Source: Micromonospora narathiwatensis (GTDB lineage: Bacteria > Actinomycetota > Actinomycetes > Mycobacteriales > Micromonosporaceae). Taken from it: a DNA stretch of 64,000 bases. The first letter of the stretch is position 1, and the number at the start of each line of letters is the position of its first letter. Of this stretch, positions 35,616 through 44,272 are shown one piece after another. The notes beneath the pieces are model-generated. The model saw only the letters and a program-made list of their open reading frames with translations, was not told the DNA's origin and did not search any database. Position numbers and translations under genes: made by a program. The stretch spans positions 4,898,001 to 4,962,000 of the forward strand of contig NZ_LT594324.1 in assembly GCF_900089605.1 (NCBI RefSeq). The letters run 5' to 3'.

Positions 35616-38485
35616 CACCGGTCCCCGCTCCCCCGAGAGTTCTCGCCGACCAGGGCGAGGAACGCGTCCTCCAGGCGACGCCGGGGCACCACCCGGTCCA
35701 CCCCGATGCCGGCCCGGACCAGCTCGGCCACCACCTCGCTGCGGGCGGTGCCGTTGGTGTCCACCACCAGCCCGCCGTCCCCGCCGGGCAGCACCCGTAC
35801 GCCGTCCAGCCGGTCGAGCACGCTGCGCGCCGCGTCCGGGTCGCTCACCTCGAAGAGCACGCTCGGCGACTCGCCGACGATGTCCTCGACCGGACCGGAG
35901 GCGACGATCCGCCCCTTGGTCACCACGACGGCGTGGGTGCAGGTCTGTTCCACCTCGGCCAGCAGGTGGCTGGAGACCAGCACCGCCCGGCCGTCGGTGG
36001 CGTACCGCTGGAGCACCCGGCGCATCTCGGCGATCTGCGGCGGGTCCAGGCCGTCCGTCGGTTCGTCGAGCACCAGCAGCTCGGGCAGGCCCAGCATGGC
36101 CTGCGCGATGGCGAGCCGCTGTCGCATGCCGTGGCTGTACTTGCGGGTCTTGCGGTGCACCGAGTCACCCAGCCCGGCGATCTCCAGCGCCTGGTCGAAG
36201 TGCGCCTCCGCCCAGGGCCGCCCGGTCGCCCGCCAGTACGCCTTGAGGTTCTCCAGGCCGGACAGGTGCGGCAGGAAGCCCGGCCCCTCCACCAGCGCAC
36301 CGATCCGGGAGAGCACCGGCGAGCCGGGCACCAGCCGGTGCCCGAAGACGTAGATCTCGCCGGCGGTGGGCTGGGTCAGCCCCATCAGCACCCGCAGGGT
36401 GGTGGTCTTGCCGGCGCCGTTCGGCCCGAGCAGGCCGACCACCTGGCCGGGGTGCACCTCGAAGTCCACGTTGGAGACGGCGACGAAGCCGTCCGCGTAC
36501 TCCTTGCGGAGCTGGCGGACGGCGAGCGGCACGCCCGCGTACTCCGGGTGGACCGAACTGTCCTGGCGGCGGTGCCGGCGGCGGGCGAGCAGGACGACCA
36601 CGGCGAGCCCGACCGCGATCGCGGCGAGCAGGCCGACCAGCGCCCAGCGCCAGACGGTGGCCGTGGTGGGGATCGGCTGGGCGTCGACCGTGGGCAGGGT
36701 CAGCGGGCCGCCGCCGAGGGCGACGGTGTGCACGGCCGGCTCGGCCGGGGTCGCGTACGCCTGGTCGGAGGTGGACACGACGACCCGCAGCCGGTGCCCG
36801 GACTCGATCCGGCGGACGATCGCCGGCAGGGTGACGGTGACCGGCTGGGCGGCGTCGATCGTCGCCGGCAGGCCGGTCAGCCGGACCGGCGCGACCAGGC
36901 CGTCGGGCAGGGTGGCCGCGCCCTTCGGATCGACGTCGTAGAGCTTGACGAAGAGCACCGCCGCGCCGGTGGGCGAGGCCGCCCTGATCCGTACGGTCGG
37001 CGCGCCGACCACGTCGACCGGCTCGGCCAGCGGCTCGGACTCGAACCGGGCGTGCTGGCCGGGGATGTCCCCCGCCACCCCGTTCAGCAGCGAACCGATC
37101 GCCCCGGCGAACGGCACCGAGGAGATCGCCGCCGGGTTGCCGTTGGGCGGGTTGGCGATCGGCCGGGCCGGGCCGGTCAGCGTGACCTCGGTGCGCCCCT
37201 GCCCGGCCACGCCGGGATAGTCGGCGGTGTGGTAGCCGGTGGCCACCAGGCCCCGGTCGAGCGCGTCGAAACCGGCGATCCGGGAGAAGGTGAAGGACCC
37301 GCCCGGCGCCGAGCCCTCGCCCTTGACGTAGTGGTCGAGCCACTGCGCGGTGAGGAACTTCACCCGGTCGGAGTCGGAGGTGGGACCCGCGCCGCCGTCG
37401 TGGCCGCCGGTGAACCAGGCGACCCGGACGGGGGTGCCGGCGGCGGCGATGCCGCGCGCGTTGGCGTCCGCCTCGGTGAGCGGGAAGAGGGTGTCCGCCT
37501 CGCCCTGCACCAGCAGGGTGGGCGCCTTGATCCGGTCGAGCACCCCGGCCGGTGAGGAGCGGCGCAGCAGCTCGACCGCCTGGGCGTCGGCCCGCCCGGT
37601 GGTGGCGATCCGCAGGTACGCGGCGCAGACGTCGGCGGCGAACCGACCGCAGGACGGGTCGGCGGGGCCCCCGGGCACCCGCCCGGAGCTGGTGCCGGGA
37701 CCGGCGCCAGGCTGCGGGCTGGGCGCGCCGGCCGACGCGGGGGCGCCCTCGGGCTGGCCGGCGGTGTTGCCGGAGACGCCGGCCGGGCCCGAGCCGACGT
37801 TGCCGCCGCCGCCGAAGAAGAGGCCGGCCCAGCCCTTCTTGAACACGCCCTCGGTGGGTTCCTTGCCGGTGCTCTCCGGCAGGAACGACCGGGACAGGTC
37901 GTTCCAGGTGATCATCGGGACGACCGCGTCGACCCGGCTGTCCTGCGCGGCCAGCAGCAGGGCCAGGCCGCCGCCGTACGAGCCGCCGACCACGCCGACC
38001 CGGGGGTCACCGGCCGTGTCGAGGCGGATGTCCGGGCGGGCGGCGAGCCGGTCGATCAGGCGTTGCGCGTCCCGCACCTCGTAGTCCGGGCTGTCCAGGT
38101 GGATCTCCCCGCCGCTGCGGCCGAAGCCCCGCGCCGTCCAGGTGAGCACGGCGTACCCGTGGCCGGCCAGGTCCTCCGCGTCGGCGCGGACCGACTCCTT
38201 GGTGCCGCCGAAGCCGTGCGCCAACAGCACCGCCGGGACCCGGTGCCGGGCCGAGGCGTCGCGCGGCAGATAGAGCGTGGTGTCCAGGTCGACCGGCTGG
38301 TCGCCGGCCGGTCCGGAGCGGACGGTCACCAGCGCCGACTCGGTCCGGAACCCGGGCCGCTGCGGCCGGGCCGCCCAGGCCACGGCGGCGGCCACCAGGA
38401 CGACCGCCACCGCCCCGGCGACGACCCGGCGGCGGCGGGTGGCCAGGGCACGCCGGATCCGCGCGGCGGCGAGCGGTGATCTCAT
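35615..38485 (-). CDS. Fusion of S15-type alpha/beta hydrolase and ABC transporter ATPase
   Basis: A 956-residue protein with a clear order. An Arg-rich start and membrane helix (20-39) lead into an X-Pro dipeptidyl-peptidase/CocE-like hydrolase (AVLLAHGFGG; nucleophile GGSYGGG near residue 168; Gly/Pro-rich insertion near 260-310). A jelly-roll C-terminal domain of the PepX_C type (about 480-600) follows, then a second helix (about 614-636). The end is a complete ABC ATPase: Walker A GPNGAGKTTT (about 687), signature YSHGMRQRLA (about 783), Walker B LLVLDEPTDGL. The hydrolase should lie outside and the ATPase inside. It is followed by its permease. Confidence 0.9.
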   Translation of the reverse strand: MRSPLAAARIRRALATRRRRVVAGAVAVVLVAAAVAWAARPQRPGFRTESALVTVRSGPAGDQPVDLDTTLYLPRDASARHRVPAVLLAHGFGGTKESVRADAEDLAGHGYAVLTWTARGFGRSGGEIHLDSPDYEVRDAQRLIDRLAARPDIRLDTAGDPRVGVVGGSYGGGLALLLAAQDSRVDAVVPMITWNDLSRSFLPESTGKEPTEGVFKKGWAGLFFGGGGNVGSGPAGVSGNTAGQPEGAPASAGAPSPQPGAGPGTSSGRVPGGPADPSCGRFAADVCAAYLRIATTGRADAQAVELLRRSSPAGVLDRIKAPTLLVQGEADTLFPLTEADANARGIAAAGTPVRVAWFTGGHDGGAGPTSDSDRVKFLTAQWLDHYVKGEGSAPGGSFTFSRIAGFDALDRGLVATGYHTADYPGVAGQGRTEVTLTGPARPIANPPNGNPAAISSVPFAGAIGSLLNGVAGDIPGQHARFESEPLAEPVDVVGAPTVRIRAASPTGAAVLFVKLYDVDPKGAATLPDGLVAPVRLTGLPATIDAAQPVTVTLPAIVRRIESGHRLRVVVSTSDQAYATPAEPAVHTVALGGGPLTLPTVDAQPIPTTATVWRWALVGLLAAIAVGLAVVVLLARRRHRRQDSSVHPEYAGVPLAVRQLRKEYADGFVAVSNVDFEVHPGQVVGLLGPNGAGKTTTLRVLMGLTQPTAGEIYVFGHRLVPGSPVLSRIGALVEGPGFLPHLSGLENLKAYWRATGRPWAEAHFDQALEIAGLGDSVHRKTRKYSHGMRQRLAIAQAMLGLPELLVLDEPTDGLDPPQIAEMRRVLQRYATDGRAVLVSSHLLAEVEQTCTHAVVVTKGRIVASGPVEDIVGESPSVLFEVSDPDAARSVLDRLDGVRVLPGGDGGLVVDTNGTARSEVVAELVRAGIGVDRVVPRRRLEDAFLALVGENSRGSGDR

Positions 38486-38848
38486 GCGGCACACGGTACG
38501 GCTCGAACCCTGTGTGGTACCTGAGATCCGCCGTACGGCCGTCCGGCTGCCTCGTTCGGCGGGTGGATCCGGTCGACCGTGGAACGCCGAGCGCATTCCG
38601 GCGAACGGAATTCTGATCGCGTGAATTCACGCCTACGCCCGCAAAACGCCACCGATCCGGCTATCTCGGCGACCGTCGCAAACCGCTGCGTGGTCACCGC
38701 ACAACGAGCCGTGACACAGCCCGAAGTGACGCTAAGCCGACTCGGCGCGGGCCGTCACGCCTCGCGTGGGTCCGCTAACTTCCGGTCCGTTGCAAAGGAT
38801 TGCGCACGCAGTCAGTCCAGACCGACCCCGTCATGAAGGACCATCACG
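38486..38848. other. Divergent intergenic region
   Basis: A 363-bp gap between the divergent hydrolase-ABC and roadblock genes. It contains a perfect 14-bp palindrome GCGTGAATTCACGC at 38619-38632 and is AT-richer than its flanks toward the right. No gene seen. Confidence 0.5.
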
Positions 38849-39352
38849 GTGACCAGCCCCTTCCGGCACGACAACGTCGAGCGGCAGCGCCCCGCCGGGG
38901 CACCCAGCCCCGAGGCCCGCACCTTCCACTGGCTGCTCGACTCGTTCACCTCCAGCACGGCCGGGGTGGTGGAGGCGATAGCGGTCTCCGCCGACGGGCT
39001 GCTGATCGCCACGTCGGGCAGCAAGGACCGGTCCAACGCGGAACGGCTGGCCGCCGTCGTCTCCGGCATGACCAGCCTCGCCGGGGGCGCCGCGAAGTGG
39101 TACGCGCTGGGCGCCCTCAACCGGGTGATCGTGGACATGGCCGAGGGGTACCTGCTGATCGGCGCGATCAGCAGCGGCTCGGTGCTCGGCGTGGTCGCCG
39201 ACCGCTCGGCGAACCTCGGCACCGTGGCGTACGAGATGACGCTCTTCGCCGGCCAGGCCGGCGGGACGCTGAGCCCGCGGCTGATCAACGAGCTGAAGAA
39301 CGCCGTACCGCCACCCGTGGCGGACCGGGCGGGCCGGGCGAAGGGAGCCTGA
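38849..39352 (+). CDS. Roadblock/LC7 domain protein (CvnB-like)
   Basis: A 167-residue protein with one roadblock domain: FHWLLDSFTSSTAGVVEAIAVSADGLLIATS opening it, later MAEGYLLIGAISSGSVLGVVADRSANLGTVAYEM. In actinomycete conservons such proteins regulate a small GTPase together with a sensor kinase and DUF742 protein. None of those partners is next to it here. The GTG has a GAAGGA site 8 nt before it. Confidence 0.87.
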   Translation: MTSPFRHDNVERQRPAGAPSPEARTFHWLLDSFTSSTAGVVEAIAVSADGLLIATSGSKDRSNAERLAAVVSGMTSLAGGAAKWYALGALNRVIVDMAEGYLLIGAISSGSVLGVVADRSANLGTVAYEMTLFAGQAGGTLSPRLINELKNAVPPPVADRAGRAKGA

Positions 39353-39411
39353 ACCCACCGCCGAGCCGACCCCTGGCCAGGGCAGGGCTGACCGGGCGGA
39401 CGCGCGTCCCG

Positions 39412-39447
39412 GCCCGTGCCGGCGCCGCGGGCACCGCCGGCACGGGC
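39412..39447 (+). terminator. Perfect 13-bp hairpin after the roadblock gene
   Basis: GCCCGTGCCGGCG and CGCCGGCACGGGC pair around a 10-nt loop, 59 bp past the roadblock stop and before the AAA ATPase gene. Confidence 0.6.
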
Positions 39448-39466
39448 ACGACCTGCGGCCGGCGGC

Positions 39467-39472
39467 TACTGT
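39467..39472 (+). promoter_or_regulatory. -10 box for a leaderless AAA ATPase transcript
   Basis: TACTGT lies 7 nt before the GTG of the ATPase gene, with no ribosome site between. Confidence 0.4.
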
Positions 39473-39479
39473 CGGGCGG

Positions 39480-41777
39480 GTGGCGGAACCCGAGCTGACC
39501 CTGACCGCGAGTCTGCGGCCGGCCGCGCTGGACGCCCGGCGTGGCGTCGTCCGCCTGCACCCGGAGGTGCTGACCGCGCTGGCGCTGCGTCCCGGCGACC
39601 CGGTCCGGCTGGCCGGCCGCCGGGTGACCGCCGGCATCGTCGCCCCGGCCGAGGCGACCGCGAGCAGCGCGCTGCTCTACGCCGACGACCTGATCCTGGG
39701 CAACCTGGGCCTGCGCGACGGCGGGCAGGTGCGGGTCAGCCCGCTGCCGGTGGTCCCGGCCCGCGCGGTGACCCTGGCCGGCCCGGTCGGGATCGTCGCC
39801 GCGGTCTCCCCGGAGATGCTCCGCCTCGCCCTGCTCGGCAAGCCGGTCACCACCGGCGACGACGTCTCGCTGCTGCCCCAGGACGTGCTCCCCGACGCCG
39901 CGGTCCGCGGTCTGGTCGAGGCCGCCCGGCGCAGCCTCGCCAACACCGTCGGGTACGCCTGGACCAGCACCCTGCTCACCGTCGTCGCGGCCGATCCGGC
40001 GGCCGGCGCGCTGGTCACCATGGACACCGTGGTCGGCTGGGAGCACGGCCCGGCCACCCGCGGCTCCGGGACGGCCGGCCAGGACCCGAGCGGCCGGCTG
40101 GCCCCCGACGCGACCGGGGCCGGCGGCCGGGCGCCGATCGACCGGCCGGGCGGGATCGGGGCCGAACGGGCCTCGGCGGCCCCGCCGGAGCCCGGCCTCG
40201 CCGAGCCGACGGAGGCGCCGGGCCTCGACGAACTGCCCGGGCTGCGGGCCCAGGCCGAGGAACTCACCGAGCTGCTCGACCTCGGTTTCAACCACCGGGA
40301 GGTGCTGGGCCGGCTCGGCACCGCCGTGTCGCTGGGCGTCCTGCTCAGCGGGCCGGCCGGCTCGGGCAAGTCGGCGCTGGTCCGCGCGGTCGCCGCCCGG
40401 GTACGCGCCCGGGTGTGCCCGCTGTGGGCGCCGGAGCTGGCCGCGCTGACCAACGACGCGGCGGCCCGCCGACTGCGCGAGGCGGCCGGGGCGGTACGCG
40501 CGAACGGCCCCGCCGTCCTGCTGGTCACCGACATGGAGGCCGTCGCCCCGGCCGACGAGCCGGGACCGCTGGCCACGGTGTTCCGGCAGGTCGTCGCCGA
40601 GACGGTCCGGGCCGGGGCGGCCGTGGTCTGCACCACCGGCCGCCCCGAGGCGGTGGACCCGGCCCTGCGCGCCCCGGACCTGCTCTCGCTGCGGATCACC
40701 GTCCCCCTGCCCGACCAGGCGTTGCGGCGGGAGATGCTGACCGTGCTCACCCGACAGGTGCCGCTCGCCGAGGACGTCCGGCTGGACGAGGTGGCCGCCC
40801 GTACGCCGGGGTTCGTCGCCGCCGACCTGGCCGCGCTGGTCCGCGAGGCCGGCGTACGCGCCGCGCTGCGGCAGAAGACGGCCGAGACGCCGACGGTGGC
40901 GATGGCCGACTTCACCGCCGCGCTGGAGGTGGTCCGGCCCACCACGATGGCCGGGTCCACCCTGGAACTGGCCTCGGTGACCCTCGACGACGTCGGGGGC
41001 CTGCACGAGGTCAAGGAGACGCTGACCGAGTCGGTGCTCTGGCCGCTGACCTACCCGGACACCTTCGCCCGGCTGGGCGTGACGCCCCCGCGCGGGGTGC
41101 TGCTCTACGGGCCGCCCGGCTGCGGCAAGACGTACCTGGTCACCGCGCTGGCCGGCTCGGGGCGGGCGAACGTGCTGTCGGTGAAGGGCGCGGAACTGCT
41201 CTCCAAGTGGGTGGGCGAGAGCGAACGCGCGGTCCGGGAGCTGTTCCGCCGGGCCCGGGAGGCCGCGCCGACGCTGGTCTTCCTGGACGAGGTGGACGCG
41301 CTCGCCCCGGTCCGCGGTCAGGCCACCGACGGCGGTACGACCGACCGGGTGGTGGCCGCCCTGCTCACCGAGCTGGACGGGGTGGAGGCGCTGCGCAACG
41401 TGGTGGTGGTCGGCGCGACGAACCGGCCGGACCTGGTCGACCCGGCGCTGCTCCGCCCCGGGCGACTGGAACGGCTGGTGTACGTGCCACCGCCGGACGG
41501 CCCCGCCCGGGCGGAGATCCTCGGGGCCGCCGCCCGGAACGTCCCGCTGGCCGACGACGTCGACCTGGCCGCGCTCGGCGCGGAGCTGGACGGCTTCTCG
41601 GCGGCCGACTGCGCTGCCCTGGTCCGCGAGGCGGCGCTGGCGGCGATGCGCGAGTCGCTGGCCGCCGCCACGGTCACCGCCGCGCACGTCGAGACCGCCC
41701 GCGCCCGCGTCCGCCCCTCCCTCGACCCCGCCCAGGTCTCCTGGCTCGCCGCCTACGCCGAGAAGCAGACGGGCTGA
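39480..41777 (+). CDS. CDC48/VCP-like double AAA ATPase
   Basis: A 765-residue protein: a CDC48 N-domain (1-200), a Pro/Gly linker and two AAA modules. The second is intact: Walker A YGPPGCGKTY (about 545), Walker B TLVFLDEVDALAP (about 603) and arginine fingers in LLRPGRLERL. The first keeps its P-loop (GPAGSGKSA, about 291), but Walker B reads LLVTDMEAV instead of xxxxDE, and the arginine-finger motif is replaced by RAPDLLSL. Ring 1 probably binds nucleotide without hydrolysing it. Such ATPases unfold proteins; the partner is unknown. Confidence 0.9.
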   Translation: MAEPELTLTASLRPAALDARRGVVRLHPEVLTALALRPGDPVRLAGRRVTAGIVAPAEATASSALLYADDLILGNLGLRDGGQVRVSPLPVVPARAVTLAGPVGIVAAVSPEMLRLALLGKPVTTGDDVSLLPQDVLPDAAVRGLVEAARRSLANTVGYAWTSTLLTVVAADPAAGALVTMDTVVGWEHGPATRGSGTAGQDPSGRLAPDATGAGGRAPIDRPGGIGAERASAAPPEPGLAEPTEAPGLDELPGLRAQAEELTELLDLGFNHREVLGRLGTAVSLGVLLSGPAGSGKSALVRAVAARVRARVCPLWAPELAALTNDAAARRLREAAGAVRANGPAVLLVTDMEAVAPADEPGPLATVFRQVVAETVRAGAAVVCTTGRPEAVDPALRAPDLLSLRITVPLPDQALRREMLTVLTRQVPLAEDVRLDEVAARTPGFVAADLAALVREAGVRAALRQKTAETPTVAMADFTAALEVVRPTTMAGSTLELASVTLDDVGGLHEVKETLTESVLWPLTYPDTFARLGVTPPRGVLLYGPPGCGKTYLVTALAGSGRANVLSVKGAELLSKWVGESERAVRELFRRAREAAPTLVFLDEVDALAPVRGQATDGGTTDRVVAALLTELDGVEALRNVVVVGATNRPDLVDPALLRPGRLERLVYVPPPDGPARAEILGAAARNVPLADDVDLAALGAELDGFSAADCAALVREAALAAMRESLAAATVTAAHVETARARVRPSLDPAQVSWLAAYAEKQTG

Positions 41778-41814
41778 GCCGCCGCTTCGGCGGGACCGGT
41801 CGCCGCTACGGCCG

Positions 41815-42876
41815 TCACTCGCCGGGCTCGTCGCGCGGCTGCGAGCGGCGTACCTGCTCGGATCCCCGGTGCCGCGGCGGCTCCTCCGGCTCGGGCCGCT
41901 CGGCGTACTCGGCGTCGTCGTAGTCGTCGCCCTCGTCGTAGGCGTCGTACTCCTCCTCCTCGGGCGACCGGCGGCGGTGCGGCGGGCGACGGTGCCCGCC
42001 CTCCTCCTCGGGCCCCCCGGCACGGCCCCGCTCCGGTCCCTCCCGGGTCCGCTCCTCGCGCAGCGCGGTCTCGTGGTCCTTGACCACCCGGGAGTCCTCG
42101 ATCTCGCCGCGCCACCCCTCGACCGAGTCGGGGTCGAGCACGGTACGGGTCATCACGTGCCGGACGAAGTGCTTCAGCTCCAGCCGCACCCGGCGCCCCT
42201 GGGCGCGCCAGAGGTTGCCGGTGTGCTCGAAGAGGCCCTGCGGGTGGTACTCCAGGACGACGAGGATCCTGGTCAGCTCGGGCCCGACCTCGTGGAAGCT
42301 GACCGTGCCGTCGACCGCGCCCTTCTCGCCCTTGGAACGCCAGTGGATCAGGCGGTCCGGGATCTGCCGGACGACCGTCGACTCCCAGGTCCGGTGCGAC
42401 CAGAACACCTGGGCCTTCCAGGTCAGGTTCTCGTCGGAGTCGGTCTCGGCCCGGGCGACCGTCTTCATGAAGGTCGGGAAGTCGCCGAACTGGGTCCACT
42501 GGTTGTACGCGACCCGGACCGGCACGCCGACCTCGATGGTCTCCACGATGTTGGTGACCTTCGGCTTCCGGCCGCCCCGACCACCCTTGCCGCCAGCGCC
42601 GAACGCCGACATCAACCTCTCCTTACCGCCGGCCAGACCGGCATGGAAGATCGCCGTCATCGGGGAGTGGCCCTCGGCGAGTTTGTGCACGCCGGTGGCC
42701 GCGGCGATCAGTCCGGGACCGCCGCCCTGCCTGGCGTACTCGCTGAGTCGGCCGGTGGCGCCGGTGATCCGCTCGGTCATCACCTGCACGGCCCGCTCAC
42801 CGATCGCGGCGGCCAGGTTGCGCAGCTCGCCGCCGAGCTGATCACGTGCCTTGTCGGCGAGGTTGTCGGTCGCCAT
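41815..42876 (-). CDS. SRPBCC-domain protein resembling gas-vesicle-cluster GvpZ
   Basis: A 353-residue protein. The helical, Gly-rich N-terminal half is followed by a polyketide cyclase/dehydrase (SRPBCC) domain: IEVGVPVRVAYNQWTQFGDFPTFM, then VVLEYHPQGLFEHTGNLWRAQGRR. A highly acidic tail follows. This architecture matches proteins encoded in Streptomyces gas vesicle clusters. The ATG directly follows the TGA of the upstream gene and has GGAGG 8 nt before it, so translation is coupled. No gas vesicle structural gene is in the window. Confidence 0.78.
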   Translation of the reverse strand: MATDNLADKARDQLGGELRNLAAAIGERAVQVMTERITGATGRLSEYARQGGGPGLIAAATGVHKLAEGHSPMTAIFHAGLAGGKERLMSAFGAGGKGGRGGRKPKVTNIVETIEVGVPVRVAYNQWTQFGDFPTFMKTVARAETDSDENLTWKAQVFWSHRTWESTVVRQIPDRLIHWRSKGEKGAVDGTVSFHEVGPELTRILVVLEYHPQGLFEHTGNLWRAQGRRVRLELKHFVRHVMTRTVLDPDSVEGWRGEIEDSRVVKDHETALREERTREGPERGRAGGPEEEGGHRRPPHRRRSPEEEEYDAYDEGDDYDDAEYAERPEPEEPPRHRGSEQVRRSQPRDEPGE

Positions 42877-42878
42877 GG

Positions 42879-43319
42879 TCACCGCCTCCGCCGCCGGCCG
42901 GCAGGTTCCGCCCGGTCCTCGTCGTCACGCGCTGCGGGCTGCTCGGCCAGCTCCTGCTCCTCGTCGGGGGCCGACCGCTCCGGCGGCTCCTCGCCCTGCT
43001 GACCGGTGCCGGACCTGCGGCGCAGCGCGTCGGCGCCGTCGCGCAGCCTGCCGCTCAACGCATCGATGCCGCCGCCGGCTGCGGCCGTCGCCGCGGCTCT
43101 GCCAGCGGTGGCGAGCGGACCGCCGAGCCGGGCCAGGTTGCCGAGCTGGGGGGAGGTGTTCAACAGATCCGTGCCGTACTTGAGCAGGCCACCGGGCTGT
43201 TGACTGGCCCGGCCGATGGCCACCGCGGCGGCGAGGGTGAGGGCGCTACGCAGCTTCCTGCGGCGGCCGATGACGTAACCGAGGCCCACCGCCAGTGCGA
43301 TCCGAGCTCCGCTCTTCAT
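42879..43319 (-). CDS. Small membrane-anchored protein paired with the SRPBCC gene
   Basis: A 146-residue protein. The N-terminus MKSGARIALAVGLGYVIGRRRKLRSALTLAAAVAIG has one or two short hydrophobic segments. The rest is an Ala/Gly-rich helix and a charged tail ending RRRRR. It resembles the GvpY-like proteins that accompany SRPBCC genes in streptomycetes. An AAGGAG site lies 7 nt before the ATG. It is coupled to the following gene; function unknown. Confidence 0.65.
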   Translation of the reverse strand: MKSGARIALAVGLGYVIGRRRKLRSALTLAAAVAIGRASQQPGGLLKYGTDLLNTSPQLGNLARLGGPLATAGRAAATAAAGGGIDALSGRLRDGADALRRRSGTGQQGEEPPERSAPDEEQELAEQPAARDDEDRAEPAGRRRRR

Positions 43320-43611
43320 CAGTTCTCCTTCGCTCCCCGGCGGACGAGGACACCTCTTGCGTAGGGCAGGCCGGAAAACAGCTACCGGGGATCAGCGGAA
43401 AAGAGCCCGCGACCGGGCGTCCCATATGTGCGGACCCGGCGGGCAGTACCCCAGCCCTCGGCCACAAAACATTCCCGCACTGTTCCGCAAGGCGCACCAC
43501 AGCGGGCATTCGGAGGCCCGGCCCCAATCAGTGCAAGACTGCCGCAAAACAGTCAGGCAGGTCGACGCGAGCAGGAAGAAGGCGATGAACGACGGAAGGG
43601 AGTGAACGGAT
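43320..43611. other. Intergenic region
   Basis: A 292-bp gap that is AT-richer than its surroundings. It must contain the promoter of the leftward gene pair. I see no convincing gene or strong structure in it. Confidence 0.4.
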
Positions 43612-44121
43612 TCAGCGTGCGGGAAGGGCCGAATCCAGACACATCTCGGCGTGCAACTTCCCGTCCCGCTCGCGCAATTTCGCGCCGCATTTCCTGAGAA
43701 CGGATACGGCGCCCTGGTTCTCCGGCGTCGTATCGGCCACAACCGTGTGCATGCCGGCCGCCGCGGCGGCGTTCAACAGCTCGCGCAGGGCCGCCGCACC
43801 GAGCCCCCGGCCCCGCGCCGAGCGCCCCAGCCACATCCCGGTCTCCACCGTCCCGGGCTCGTCGCGGCGGGTCATCCGGACCATGCCGACCACCTCGCCG
43901 CCGGCCACGATCGCGTACATCCGGGTGCGGGTGGGGCCGTCCAGGCCGCCGAAGCTGGCCCGGTGGAACGCCCGGAACGCGTCCCGACGGGCCAACGACC
44001 AACCGGCCGGAGCCTCCACCGGGGGCATGACGTCCTCCGGCTCCGCCTCGGCCGCGGCTACGGAGAGCAACGGCTCCAGGTTTCGCTCGTCCACCAACTC
44101 CAGTCGTACGACACCCGCCAC
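43612..44121 (-). CDS. GNAT family N-acetyltransferase
   Basis: A 169-residue acetyltransferase. GMVRMTRRDEPGTVETGMWLGRSARGRGLGAAALREL gives strand 4 and motif A, and TTPENQGAVSVLRKCGAKL the closing unit. The start is uncertain: a GTG giving MAGVVRLELVDERN is most likely, since upstream codons look non-conserved. Substrate unknown. Confidence 0.8.
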   Translation of the reverse strand: MAGVVRLELVDERNLEPLLSVAAAEAEPEDVMPPVEAPAGWSLARRDAFRAFHRASFGGLDGPTRTRMYAIVAGGEVVGMVRMTRRDEPGTVETGMWLGRSARGRGLGAAALRELLNAAAAAGMHTVVADTTPENQGAVSVLRKCGAKLRERDGKLHAEMCLDSALPAR

Positions 44122-44272
44122 GAGCCGCAGTCTGCCGGCCGTACCGGCCCAAGTCCACCCCTTTGGGCCCGGACTGCCGGTCCGGACGAGCGGATCAGCC
44201 GGTCGTACCCCCTCCGTGTTCCACCTCACGCTCCGTTGTCATCCGACCGGGCTTTCCTCCGTCGGCCGACCC

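Noticed and set aside
43595..43605. ATG-led mini ORF in the gap before the GNAT gene (MNDGRE)
   Set aside because: Only six codons with no supporting context.
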